From positions 124,001-188,000 of the forward strand of contig JACDNX010000001.1 in the NCBI GenBank assembly GCA_017656385.1: 64,000 nt of DNA, read 5' to 3'. The notes beneath the pieces were generated by a model. It had not been told where the DNA came from. It was given only the letters and a program-made list of their open reading frames with translations, and made no database searches. How positions within the stretch are numbered: the stretch's first letter is position 1; every line of letters begins with the position of its first letter. The stretch comes from Thermodesulfobacterium sp. (lineage in GTDB: Bacteria; Desulfobacterota; Thermodesulfobacteria; Thermodesulfobacteriales; Thermodesulfobacteriaceae). A program made the position numbers and the translations under genes. Below, in pieces: positions 8,535-17,388 of the stretch.

Positions 8535-9827
8535 ATGAGTGAAGACCTTAAAAAAATGTATAGAACAATTGTGGAAGACTCTTTTCCTTCAGAGTTAAGG
8601 ATTACTTTTGGGGATCAGACACTTATTTACAAGAAAAAAACTTGGGAAGTTGAAGTAGAGCCTGGTGTTTTTGAAAAGAGAGGTTTGAGATATGGAGAAA
8701 ACCCTGATCAGGAAGCAGCTCTTTATGAATTGGTTGCAGGTAACTTGATTTTGGGAGAATGTGAGTTTATCACACCAGGGCTTGGTCTGATTTCAAGATT
8801 AAAAGAAGCTGATTTTATTCAATTTGGTAAACACCCGAGCAAAATCAATTTGACAGATATAGACAATGCCATTGGTATTTTGAGATACTTGACTGAAAAA
8901 CCGGCTTGTGTAATTGTTAAGCACAACAATCCTTCTGGAGTAGCCTATGGGACAACCATAGAAGAGGCTTTTTTAAAGGCTTACAGGGCTGATAGAATAG
9001 CAGCCTTTGGCGGTGCTATAGCATTAAATAGACCAGTGGATAAAGCCTGTGCAGAGGCTATAGCAGAACAATATTTTGAAGTTCTGGCTGCTCCAGAATA
9101 CGAAGAAGGTAGCATAGAGATTCTTAAAAAGAGAAAGTCTTTGAGAATTATCAGGATTAAAAAATTGGATAGACTGGAAGAATACGCCAATTACCGAGTG
9201 ATTGAATTCAAAAGCCTCATTGATGGTGGTTTAATTGTTCAGGTCTCTCAATTAAACAAAATCAGAAAAAAAGAGGATCTTATACCAGCCACAGCTGTTA
9301 AAGATGGAGTAGAATACAAGTGTATTAGAGAGCCTGACAAAAGAGAAATAGAAGACATGATTTTTGGCTGGGCTGTTGAGATGGGAGTAACTTCAAATTC
9401 AGTATTATTTGTGAAAAATGAATGCACGGTAAGTATTGGAACAGGGGAGCAGGACAGAGTAGGGTGCACTGAAATAGCTGTGTTTAAAGCTTATACCAAA
9501 TACGCAGATCTTCTTTGCTATGATAAATACGGGATTCCTTATAAACAGTTGGAGCTGGAAATAGAAAAGGGGCTAAGACCCGGGTCTCAAAAAGAAGAAA
9601 TTGATGAAGAAACAAAGGAGAAAAAAGGAGGACTTATAGGGGCAGTTATGGTTTCAGATGGATTTTTACCTTTTAGAGATTCTGTAGATGTAGCAGTAAA
9701 ACATGGTATTACAGCTATTTTACAACCAGGAGGTTCTGTAAGGGATTGGGAAGTAATTCAGGCTTGTAATGAATACAATCCACCTATTGCTATGATGTTT
9801 ACAGGGCAGAGGGCATTCAAGCATTAA
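8535..9827 (+). CDS. Stand-alone AICAR formyltransferase (PurH formyltransferase domain only)
   Basis: This protein should transfer a formyl group from 10-formyl-tetrahydrofolate to AICAR in late purine synthesis. The catalytic KHNNPSGVAYG motif lies near residue 135, AFGGAIALNRPV follows, and the C-terminal DGFLPFRDSVDVA and LQPGGSVRD motifs complete the site. The usual N-terminal IMP cyclohydrolase (MGS-like) domain is absent: the 430-residue chain starts directly with about 55 residues and then GLRYGENPDQEAA. A separate cyclohydrolase would be needed elsewhere. GGAGG precedes the ATG. greA follows after 25 nt. Confidence 0.88.
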   Translation: MSEDLKKMYRTIVEDSFPSELRITFGDQTLIYKKKTWEVEVEPGVFEKRGLRYGENPDQEAALYELVAGNLILGECEFITPGLGLISRLKEADFIQFGKHPSKINLTDIDNAIGILRYLTEKPACVIVKHNNPSGVAYGTTIEEAFLKAYRADRIAAFGGAIALNRPVDKACAEAIAEQYFEVLAAPEYEEGSIEILKKRKSLRIIRIKKLDRLEEYANYRVIEFKSLIDGGLIVQVSQLNKIRKKEDLIPATAVKDGVEYKCIREPDKREIEDMIFGWAVEMGVTSNSVLFVKNECTVSIGTGEQDRVGCTEIAVFKAYTKYADLLCYDKYGIPYKQLELEIEKGLRPGSQKEEIDEETKEKKGGLIGAVMVSDGFLPFRDSVDVAVKHGITAILQPGGSVRDWEVIQACNEYNPPIAMMFTGQRAFKH

Positions 9828-9852
9828 ATTTAAAAAACACAGAGGAGGTTAT

Positions 9853-10323
9853 ATGGACAAAATACCTTTTACTCCTGAAGGTTTGGAAAAACTTAAAAAA
9901 GAGCTTGAGTATCTTATTAAGGTTGAAAGAAGAAATGTATTAAAAGCTATAGAGGAGGCAAGAGCCCACGGAGATCTTTCAGAAAATGCTGAATATGAAT
10001 CAGCCAAGGAGAAGCAGGCTTATATAGAAGGTCGTATACAGGATTTGTCAGGAATTTTAGCCAATGCAGAGGTAATTCCCGCTCTTAATAAAAAGCCTGA
10101 GAAGGTTCAATTTGGAGTAACAGTAAAATTGTTGAATTTGGATACTGATGGGATAGTTATCTATAAGATTGTTGGTCCCTATGAGGCAGATCCGTCAAAT
10201 GGAAGTATTTCTATATATTCTCCTATAGCAAGAGCTTTGATAGGAAAAGAAGTGGGAGATGAGGTTCAGGTTAGCACCCCTTCAGGGGTAAAGAATTTTG
10301 AAATTTTAGACATAGAAGTTTAA
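9853..10323 (+). CDS. greA: Transcription elongation factor GreA
   Basis: GreA rescues backtracked RNA polymerase by stimulating cleavage of the 3' end of the transcript in the secondary channel. The 156-residue protein has the coiled-coil N-terminal domain with the tip EARAHGDLSENAEYESAKEKQ (about residues 35-55), including the two acidic residues that hold Mg2+, and the FKBP-like C-terminal domain ending in SPIARALIGKEVGDEV. The length is the family standard and AGAGGAGG precedes the ATG. Confidence 0.96.
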   Translation: MDKIPFTPEGLEKLKKELEYLIKVERRNVLKAIEEARAHGDLSENAEYESAKEKQAYIEGRIQDLSGILANAEVIPALNKKPEKVQFGVTVKLLNLDTDGIVIYKIVGPYEADPSNGSISIYSPIARALIGKEVGDEVQVSTPSGVKNFEILDIEV

Positions 10324-10345
10324 ATCTTAAAAAAGGAGGTATAAG

Positions 10346-11506
10346 TTGAGGTTTTTAAACAAAAAGTATCTTTTTACTCCTGGACCTGTTTCAGTTGCAC
10401 CAGATGTGTTGTTATCTATGGCACAACCTATAACCCATCACAGGCTACCTGAATTTTCTGAAATTTTAAAAGAGATAAGAGAAAATTTGAAATATCTTTT
10501 TCAAACCCAGAAAGAAGTTTATTTTTTTGCTTCTTCTGGAACAGGAGCTATGGAAGCAGCTATTGTCAATCTTTTTTCTCCAGGAGACAAAGTTATTGTG
10601 GTAGTAGGAGGCAAATTTGGTCAAAGGTGGTTAGAACTTTCTCAAACTTATAACTTAGAACCAGTGGTTATAGAAGTTCCTTGGGGGAAGGCTGTAAAAC
10701 CTGAAGAGGTAGAAAAAGCCTTAAAAAATAATTCAGGTGTTAAAGGAATTCTGATACAGGCTTGTGAAACCTCAACAGGTGTAAAACATCCTGTTAAAGA
10801 AATTGCAGAAATTGTTAAAGAAAACGAAGCAGTAATTGTAGTTGATGCCATTTCTGCTTTGGGAGTATATGAGCTTCCTATGGATGAGTGGGGGCTTGAT
10901 GTAGTAATTACCGGGTCTCAAAAAGCTTTGAGTTTACCTCCTGGCTTATCCTTTATTGCCTTTTCAGATAAGGCGCAGGTTCTGGCTGAAACCTCAAAAC
11001 TTCCTAAGTATTATTTTAATCTTCAAAAAGAAAAAAAGGCTTATGAAAAAAACACCACAGCATTTACTCCTGCTGTAAGTCTGCTTATTGGTTTAAAAAA
11101 AATGCTAAAGCGCATAAAAGAAATTGGTCTTGAGAGACTTTTTAAACACTACCAGACCCTTTCTCTTGCCTGTAGAAAAGCGGTATCAGCACTTAATTTA
11201 GAGATATTTTCCGAAGTGCCATCTGAATCTTTAACAGTAATTAAAGCCCCAGAGGGATTAAATACAGGTGAGCTTTTGAAGTTTTTGAGAAATAAATTGG
11301 GAATTGTTTTTGCTGGAGGTCAGGCTCATCTTAAAGGAAAGATTTTGAGAATTACTCATATGGGAGACCAGTCTCCCTTTGATCTCCTAATAGCTATTTC
11401 AGCTTTAGAGATGGGGTTTAATCTTTTTGGATATCCGGTTTCTTTGGGTAAAGGAGTAAAGGCAGCTGAAGAAATTTTATTTGACTATATAAAAGAAAAA
11501 CAATAG
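10346..11506 (+). CDS. Class V aminotransferase (serine-pyruvate / alanine-glyoxylate type)
   Basis: The 386-residue PLP enzyme begins with FTPGPVSVAPDVL and contains THHRLPEFSEIL, ASSGTGAMEAAIVNL (phosphate-binding), VVDAISALGVYELPMD with the ring-stacking Asp, and TGSQKALSLPPGLSF with the PLP lysine. This is the AGXT/SGAT branch. The start is TTG with AAAAGGAGG upstream. It lies 14 nt before serA. In several bacteria and archaea such a pair makes serine, with this enzyme taking the place of SerC phosphoserine aminotransferase; that role is inferred from context. Confidence 0.85.
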   Translation: MRFLNKKYLFTPGPVSVAPDVLLSMAQPITHHRLPEFSEILKEIRENLKYLFQTQKEVYFFASSGTGAMEAAIVNLFSPGDKVIVVVGGKFGQRWLELSQTYNLEPVVIEVPWGKAVKPEEVEKALKNNSGVKGILIQACETSTGVKHPVKEIAEIVKENEAVIVVDAISALGVYELPMDEWGLDVVITGSQKALSLPPGLSFIAFSDKAQVLAETSKLPKYYFNLQKEKKAYEKNTTAFTPAVSLLIGLKKMLKRIKEIGLERLFKHYQTLSLACRKAVSALNLEIFSEVPSESLTVIKAPEGLNTGELLKFLRNKLGIVFAGGQAHLKGKILRITHMGDQSPFDLLIAISALEMGFNLFGYPVSLGKGVKAAEEILFDYIKEKQ

Positions 11507-11520
11507 GAGGTAGAAGAAAA

Positions 11521-13101
11521 ATGAAGGTTTTAATCTCAGATCCTGTTTCAGAAGAAGGTGTGCAAATTTTGAGAGATGCAGGATTAGAAGTTTTTTACAA
11601 ACCAGGTCTTCCACCAGAAGAGCTATTAGAAACAATTCCTGAATTTGATGCAATTATTATAAGAAGTGCAACCAAGGTTACAAAAGAGGTGATAGAAAAA
11701 GCGAAAAACTTAAAGGTTATAGGAAGGGCAGGGACAGGGCTTGACAATGTGGATTTACAGGCTGCAAATGAAAAAGGTATTGTGGTAATGAATGTTCCTG
11801 GTGGGAACACTTTATCTGCTGCTGAGCATACTTTGGCGTTGCTGTTTTCACTTGCAAGAAAAGTTCCCCAGGCTGTAGCGTCCTTAAAACAGGGAAAATG
11901 GGAAAAGAAGAAGTTTATGGGTGTTGAACTTAACAATAAGGTTTTAGGGATTATCGGTTTGGGAAGGATAGGAAGCATTGTGGCAGATAGAGCTCTTGGA
12001 ATGAAAATGAAAGTAATTGCCTTTGATCCTTTTGTTTCTCCAGAGGCAGCAGAGAAAAAGGGAGTTGAACTTGTTAGTTTAGAAGAACTTTATAAAAGAT
12101 CAGACTTTATTACCATTCACACACCTTTAACCAAGGAGACCTATCATCTTATAGATGAAAAAGCCTTTTCTCTTATGAAAGATGGAGTTTATATCATTAA
12201 TTGTGCCAGGGGAGGGATTATAGATGAATCAGCACTTTATAAAGCTATGGTGTCAGGTAAGGTTGCAGGTGCAGCTCTTGATGTTTTTGAAAAAGAACCA
12301 ATAGATCCTGATCATCCCTTACTTTCTTTGCCAAATTTTATAGGAACTCCTCATCTTGGAGCTTCAACAATAGAGGCTCAGAAAAATGTAGCTGTAGAAA
12401 TAGCAAAACAGGTGGTTGATTATTTATTAAAAGGAATAATAAGGAATGCAGTAAATGTGCCATCCTTGCCACAAGAAGTTTTGAAAGCAATTACTCCAAT
12501 TTTGACCTTAGCAGAAAAAATGGGTTTACTTGCTGTTCAGATTGCAGAAGGAGCTATTAAAGAGGTAGAAATTACTTATAAAGGTGAGATTTCCCAGCTT
12601 GACGTTAAACCTGTAACCCTGGCTTTTGTAAAAGGACTTCTTTTTCCTTTTTTGAAAGAGGATGTCAACTATGTTAATGCCCTTATAAGAGCAAAAGAAA
12701 GAGATATAAAAATAACAGAGTCTAAAACCGAAATTTCAGAAGACTTTACTTCACTTATAAGTGCAAAAGTTAGACATACTGAAGGTGAGACAATAGTTGA
12801 GGGAACCATTTTTGGAAAGAAAGAGCCTCGTATAGTGAGGATTAACGGTTTCAGACTTGATGCTTTACCAGAGGGGCACATGCTTTATATTTTTAATGAG
12901 GATAGACCAGGAGTAATAGGGAAAATAGGTACCATTCTTGGAAGTCACAATTTAAATATTTCAAGAATGTATGTGGGTCAGGATCCTATGAAAAAGACAA
13001 ATGTGATTCTTCTCAGCCTTGATCAACCTCCCACACCATCTGCTTTAAAGGAGTTAAGTGAGCTTTCCACAGTTTATTTAGTAAAACCTTTGGAAATTTG
13101 A
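11521..13101 (+). CDS. serA: D-3-phosphoglycerate dehydrogenase
   Basis: SerA oxidises 3-phosphoglycerate as the first step of serine synthesis. The 526-residue long form has the split substrate domain, the NAD-binding fold with GIIGLGRIGSIVA (about residues 142-154), ARGGIIDESAL, the catalytic His region TPHLGAST, an intervening allosteric substrate-binding domain (about 325-445) and a C-terminal ACT domain (MLYIFNEDRPGVIGKIGTIL) that usually senses serine. Feedback control by serine is therefore likely. It is paired with the upstream aminotransferase gene. Confidence 0.96.
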   Translation: MKVLISDPVSEEGVQILRDAGLEVFYKPGLPPEELLETIPEFDAIIIRSATKVTKEVIEKAKNLKVIGRAGTGLDNVDLQAANEKGIVVMNVPGGNTLSAAEHTLALLFSLARKVPQAVASLKQGKWEKKKFMGVELNNKVLGIIGLGRIGSIVADRALGMKMKVIAFDPFVSPEAAEKKGVELVSLEELYKRSDFITIHTPLTKETYHLIDEKAFSLMKDGVYIINCARGGIIDESALYKAMVSGKVAGAALDVFEKEPIDPDHPLLSLPNFIGTPHLGASTIEAQKNVAVEIAKQVVDYLLKGIIRNAVNVPSLPQEVLKAITPILTLAEKMGLLAVQIAEGAIKEVEITYKGEISQLDVKPVTLAFVKGLLFPFLKEDVNYVNALIRAKERDIKITESKTEISEDFTSLISAKVRHTEGETIVEGTIFGKKEPRIVRINGFRLDALPEGHMLYIFNEDRPGVIGKIGTILGSHNLNISRMYVGQDPMKKTNVILLSLDQPPTPSALKELSELSTVYLVKPLEI

Positions 13102-13107
13102 TATATT

Positions 13108-14196
13108 ATGGATAAGCCTGATTTAAGAAATTATAGTATAGAAGAGCTAAAAGACTTAATGAGTTCCTTAGGAGAACCATCTTATAGAGGGGAGCAAATT
13201 TTTCACTGGATTACTTGTAAAAATGCCATTACCTTTGAAGAGATGACTGATCTTCCTAAGAGTTTAAGAAGCGAACTCTCTTGGAAATTTTCTCTTAATC
13301 TTCCAGAAGTAGTTGAGAAAGAAAAAGATGTAGATGGCACAGTAAAATTTGCACTGAGATTGAAAGACAGCAATTTAATTGAAACTGTAATAATCCCTGA
13401 AAGGGATCATTATACCCTTTGTGTTTCAACTCAGGTGGGGTGTCCTATTGGTTGCAAGTTTTGTGTTACAGGAAAAATTGGTTTTAAGAGAAATTTGGAG
13501 GTTTCTGAAATAATTTCTCAGGTTGTTTTGGCAAGAAGATATTTGAAAGAAAAAGGGGAAATACTTCCTTTGAGAAATATAGTTTTTATGGGTATGGGAG
13601 AGCCCCTTTTAAACTTGCAAAATCTTATAAAGGCTTTAAAAATACTTGCTCATCCTAAGGGGTTTAATTACTCCAGAAAAAGACTAACTGTTTCAACTGT
13701 TGGGCTTGTTAAAGAGATGGAGATACTTTCCAAGGAGTTTCCTGTGGCTCTGGCTCTATCCCTTCATGCTCCTACAGATGAAATAAGAAAAAGGCTTATT
13801 CCTGTAGCAAAAAAATACTCTGTAGAAGAACTTATTTCTGTGTGTAAAACATTTCCCCGTATAAAAAATGGCAGAACCACCATAGAATATGTGATTATAA
13901 AAAATGTAAATGATAGTATGGAATGTGCAAAAAAACTGGCAGAGCTTTTAAAAGGTTATCCTTTTAAGGTTAATCTTATTCCTTTTAATCCTCATCCTGA
14001 ACTTCCTTTTGAGAGACCCTCTCAGGAAGATGTAGAGAGATTTCAAAAATATCTTTTATCAAAAAAAATACTTACTACCGTTAGAAAAAGTAAAGGACTT
14101 GGAATAGAGGCTGCTTGTGGACAACTTGGAGCAAAGTTTTTAAAATCCTTAGCTCCAAACTCCATGTATAAAAAATCCGCACTTGGGACAGGTTAA
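13108..14196 (+). CDS. rlmN: 23S rRNA/tRNA adenine C2 methyltransferase RlmN
   Basis: RlmN is a radical SAM enzyme that methylates C2 of A2503 in 23S rRNA and A37 in tRNA. The 362-residue protein has the CPIGCKFC cluster motif (Cys112, Cys116, Cys119), the GMGEPLLN SAM-binding motif, SLHAPTDEIRKRLIP, and the C-terminal RKSKGLGIEAACGQL with the cysteine that takes part in catalysis. Its last 48 nt overlap tail to tail with the convergent radical SAM gene on the other strand, so both C-termini are encoded by the same DNA. Confidence 0.95.
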   Translation: MDKPDLRNYSIEELKDLMSSLGEPSYRGEQIFHWITCKNAITFEEMTDLPKSLRSELSWKFSLNLPEVVEKEKDVDGTVKFALRLKDSNLIETVIIPERDHYTLCVSTQVGCPIGCKFCVTGKIGFKRNLEVSEIISQVVLARRYLKEKGEILPLRNIVFMGMGEPLLNLQNLIKALKILAHPKGFNYSRKRLTVSTVGLVKEMEILSKEFPVALALSLHAPTDEIRKRLIPVAKKYSVEELISVCKTFPRIKNGRTTIEYVIIKNVNDSMECAKKLAELLKGYPFKVNLIPFNPHPELPFERPSQEDVERFQKYLLSKKILTTVRKSKGLGIEAACGQLGAKFLKSLAPNSMYKKSALGTG

Positions 14197-15165
14197 GTCA
14201 GGTTTAATGTCTATTTTTAAAATTCTAAATCCATATCTTTCAATAATTAAATGGTTGCACTTTGGACAATAGGTATTTTCATACTGATTTCCCGGCAAGT
14301 TACCCAAATAGATATAATATAACCCCTCTTCTTTTCCTATATAGTAAGCTTTCAATAAGGTTTCTTCAGGAGTAAAAGGTTTATTAAGAAGTTTGTAATT
14401 AGGAAAAAAGCGGGATATATGCCAAGGAACCTCTGGACCAAGTTCATTTCTTATAAATCTGACAAGTTCTCTTAATTCAACTGGATCATCATTTTCTTCT
14501 GGGATAATAAGAGTGGTTACTTCTACCCAAATACCCTGAGATTTTAAATATTTTAGATTATCCAGAACAGGCTGAAGTTTAGCCTTGCAGAATTTTTTGT
14601 AAAATTTCTCTCGAAAAGCTTTTAGATCTACATTTATTCCGTGAAGATAGGGCTTTATGTAGTCAATGGCTTCTTTTGTCATATAACCATTTGAAACAAA
14701 AACATTTTTTAATCCCTCTTTTACAGCAAGTTTGGCACAGTCATAGGCAAACTCAAAGTAGACAGTAGGTTCAGTGTATGTGTAGGAAATGCTTTTTGCA
14801 TTTTGAGATTTTGCAGTCTTTACTACTTCTTTTGGAGAGGACTGTTTTCCTGGAATACTGCCATAAATATGAGGATATTGAGAAATTTCCCAGTTTTGAC
14901 AAAACTCACAACGAAAATTGCATCCCACAGTCGATATAGAGTAGCTCCATGATCCTGGCAAAAAGTGATATAATGGTTTTTTTTCAATAGGATCTAAATG
15001 TTCGGCAACAACCTTTCCATAAACCAAGGAAAAAAGAAAACCGTTCTGATTTTTTCTAACTCCGCAAATTCCTGTGTGGTTTGGATAAATAATACAGTGA
15101 TGATTACAGAGATTACACTTTACTTTTTCATTTTCTAAATGTTCATAAAACAGAGCTTCTTTCAT
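14149..15165 (-). CDS. amrS: AmmeMemoRadiSam system radical SAM protein (PflA-like)
   Basis: The 338-residue protein starts with a cysteine-rich segment (CNLCNHHC, then GICGVRKN) followed by the radical SAM motif CNFRCEFCQNWEIS. The YTEPTVYFEFAYD, INVDLKAFREKFYK and PWHISRFFPNYKL segments are those of the AmrS family, once annotated as pyruvate formate-lyase activating enzymes. The C-terminus has a zinc-ribbon-like pair (CPKCNH and CPKCGFF). The natural substrate of the family is not well established. The ATG at 15165 is chosen because of the adjacent promoter and the family N-terminus. The 3' end overlaps rlmN by 48 nt. Confidence 0.85.
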   Translation of the reverse strand: MKEALFYEHLENEKVKCNLCNHHCIIYPNHTGICGVRKNQNGFLFSLVYGKVVAEHLDPIEKKPLYHFLPGSWSYSISTVGCNFRCEFCQNWEISQYPHIYGSIPGKQSSPKEVVKTAKSQNAKSISYTYTEPTVYFEFAYDCAKLAVKEGLKNVFVSNGYMTKEAIDYIKPYLHGINVDLKAFREKFYKKFCKAKLQPVLDNLKYLKSQGIWVEVTTLIIPEENDDPVELRELVRFIRNELGPEVPWHISRFFPNYKLLNKPFTPEETLLKAYYIGKEEGLYYIYLGNLPGNQYENTYCPKCNHLIIERYGFRILKIDIKPDLTCPKCGFFIHGVWS

Positions 15166-15171
15166 ATTAAT

Positions 15172-15200
15172 ACTATAAGTCAGCACTTCATTTTATTCAA
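15172..15200 (-). promoter_or_regulatory. Leaderless-type sigma70 promoter of amrS
   Basis: On the minus strand TTGAAT (15195-15200) is followed after 17 nt by TATAGT (15172-15177), and the ATG starts 6 nt later. No ribosome-binding sequence lies between, so the transcript would begin at or next to the start codon. Confidence 0.55.
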
Positions 15201-15310
15201 CTACTCTAATTCTAAAGTTCTTTTAATTATCGTAATTACCCCTTTATCTCTCCTTTTAAAAATCATATTAAATCATAGCAGTTTTTTAGCTTCTTCCCCC
15301 CTTTTTAAAC

Positions 15311-15364
15311 AGGGCAGGTTTTAATACACACCTCACCCATTAAAAACTTTTCAAAACCTACCCT
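15311..15364. other. Imperfect inverted repeat in a 286-nt intergenic region
   Basis: AGGGCAGGTTTT (15311-15322) and AAAACCTACCCT (15353-15364) pair at 11 of 12 positions around a 30-nt spacer. The region 15166-15452 contains no gene that I can support. It lies between two minus-strand genes, so the element could be a terminator for nothing upstream, a protein-binding site or an RNA hairpin. I cannot decide. Confidence 0.35.
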
Positions 15365-15452
15365 TTAGCGCTACTTAATTTTCAAAGAACTAAATTAAAT
15401 ACACATTCCTTTTAAAAATACTATTATAATCAAAACTTTAAAAAAGACAAAT

Positions 15453-16199
15453 TTAGCTTACACTTAAACACTTTTTACTCAAATATTTTTTTATCTCTTC
15501 TGTATAACTGCCTTTTGGGGAATCGTATATGTAAAGGGGAGGGAGTATTCTTGTTTCTTCTCTGGCGTTTTTAATAGCTGATAAAAGAACAAGTTTTGCC
15601 TCTGAAGATGGATAGGAATGGACTAATCTTAAAAGTTTTGGCTCAAGCTTGTGTCTTTTCAGAAAGTAGATCAATTCTGCAAGCCTTAAAGCTGTAAATA
15701 CAAGAAAAAACTTTCCTCTATTCTTGAGAAGAGAGCTGACATTTTTCAAAAATTCGTTTAAATCAAATTCTTCGTTTCTTCTTGCAATATTTTCAATTTC
15801 ATAAGGACTTTTTCTCCCCGCTCCACTTTTAAAATAAGGAGGATTAGAAAAAATCACATCAAATATCCCTCTTTTAAGAGGAAAAGTTTTAATGTCTCCC
15901 TGAATTACAAAAAGTTTATCTTCCATCTTATTTCCCAATACATTTCTTTTGAGACATTCCACAAAAAGATTTTCAAGTTCTAAGGCAAAAATTTTGCACT
16001 GAGGAAATTTTTTTAAAGCAATAAGAGAAATGATACCAGATCCTGCTCCAACTTCCAAAATCAAATCCTTTGGTTTTAAACTTAAAAAATTAGCCAGCAA
16101 TACAGAATCTATGCCAAATCTAAACCCTTTTTCAGGTTGATAAACAGTTATAATACCTTCCAAAAAGGGAGTAGGGACTAATTGCATAAACTTTCCCAC
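15453..16199 (-). CDS. TrmN6/YfiC-like methyltransferase
   Basis: The 248-residue protein is an N6-adenine-type methyltransferase. It shows KGFRFGIDSVLLANFL at about residues 24-39, the SAM-binding VGAGSGIISLIAL, and the catalytic NPPYFKSGAGRKSP motif, where NPPY marks amino-group methylation. The IENIARRNEEFDLNEFL segment is typical of tRNA1(Val) A37 methyltransferase TrmN6. The exact RNA target is inferred from family resemblance. It overlaps hemW by 22 nt and lies downstream of it. Confidence 0.82.
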   Translation of the reverse strand: MGKFMQLVPTPFLEGIITVYQPEKGFRFGIDSVLLANFLSLKPKDLILEVGAGSGIISLIALKKFPQCKIFALELENLFVECLKRNVLGNKMEDKLFVIQGDIKTFPLKRGIFDVIFSNPPYFKSGAGRKSPYEIENIARRNEEFDLNEFLKNVSSLLKNRGKFFLVFTALRLAELIYFLKRHKLEPKLLRLVHSYPSSEAKLVLLSAIKNAREETRILPPLYIYDSPKGSYTEEIKKYLSKKCLSVS

Positions 16200-17344
16200 A
16201 AAAAAGATGTTACCTGATTGTGAAGAAGTTTTCCTTCAAAAGTTAATCGTATTCTCTCTTTTTTCTTTTCTATCACTTTCTTTTTTATCAGAATGTCCAG
16301 TTTTACCTTGGGTATATTATAATTAAATTTTTCTTTTAATACATTTAGACTAACACCTTCTTTTAACCTTAAGCCCATAAATATGTATTCCTTAGCAAGT
16401 TCGTAATTATCAAGGGATTCCACTATTTTAAGGGGAAGTTTAAATTCTTTTAAAAGAGTATTGAGATAATGATTAAAATTTTTCGGATTTTCCCATCTCA
16501 GATTTTCAATTCTTGATACCGCAGAGGGACCTAAACCTAAATAGGGTTTGATTTTCCAGTAAATAAGATTGTGTTTGCATTTAAATTTTGGAAAAGCATA
16601 ATTTGAAATTTCATATCTTTCATATCCATAGGCTTCTAAAGTGTTTTCAATTAATTTATAAAACTTTATCAATTTTTTATCTTCTATCCAATATTTTTCC
16701 CCTTTAAAAGTTTGGTAAAAGGGCGTGCCTTTTTCTAAGGTTAATTCGTAAAAAGAAAGATGGGTAGGTTTAAATTCTAAAGCTTTTAAAATTTCTTTTT
16801 CTAATGTTTTTTCCCCTTGACCTTTCCATCCAAATATAAAATCTAAAGAAAAATTTTTAAAACCAGCTTTAAGAATGTAATCTAAAGCTTTTAAATTATC
16901 TTTCACACTGTGAAGTCTTCCTAAGAATTTTAATCCCTTTTGAGAAAAGCTTTGCACCCCGAGACTTATACGATTAAATCCTGCCTTGTAAAAAGCTTTT
17001 GTTTTTTCTAAAGTAAGGGTTTCGGGATTAGCTTCTAAAGTCAATTCTTCTGGAGAAAATTCAAAATTTTTAGCTAAGAAACCGAAAAGATTTTCGTAAA
17101 AATGAGGAGAAAGGAGTGATGGAGTCCCACCTCCTGCATAAAAGGTTATAAAAGATATTTTTTTTATATCAAATTTTTCTTCCAGAAAAGATTTTAATAA
17201 AGTTAGCTCAAAATTTAGAGCATTTAGATAATTTTTTTCCAGAGATGTGGAAATTTTTACAGGAATAGAATAAAAATCACAATATGGACACTTTCTTAGA
17301 CAAAATGGAACATGAAGATATAAACCTGCATTTAAATTTTCCAT
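16178..17344 (-). CDS. hemW: HemW-like radical SAM protein
   Basis: HemW is a heme chaperone related to coproporphyrinogen III dehydrogenase HemN but lacking that activity. The 388-residue protein has the cluster motif CLRKCPYCDFYS (Cys15, Cys19, Cys22), the YAGGGTPSLL motif, LEANPETL, ISLGVQSFSQKGLKFLGR and, in the C-terminal part, ARYEIS-like YERYEISNYA followed by KHNLIYWK. It lacks the N-terminal extension and fourth cysteine of HemN. It is divergent from lptF; the 44-nt gap must hold promoters for both. Confidence 0.87.
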   Translation of the reverse strand: MENLNAGLYLHVPFCLRKCPYCDFYSIPVKISTSLEKNYLNALNFELTLLKSFLEEKFDIKKISFITFYAGGGTPSLLSPHFYENLFGFLAKNFEFSPEELTLEANPETLTLEKTKAFYKAGFNRISLGVQSFSQKGLKFLGRLHSVKDNLKALDYILKAGFKNFSLDFIFGWKGQGEKTLEKEILKALEFKPTHLSFYELTLEKGTPFYQTFKGEKYWIEDKKLIKFYKLIENTLEAYGYERYEISNYAFPKFKCKHNLIYWKIKPYLGLGPSAVSRIENLRWENPKNFNHYLNTLLKEFKLPLKIVESLDNYELAKEYIFMGLRLKEGVSLNVLKEKFNYNIPKVKLDILIKKKVIEKKKERIRLTFEGKLLHNQVTSFLWESLCN

Positions 17345-17388
17345 TAAAGTTTCTTCAAATTTATCAAAAAGATTTTAAAATTAGATAG

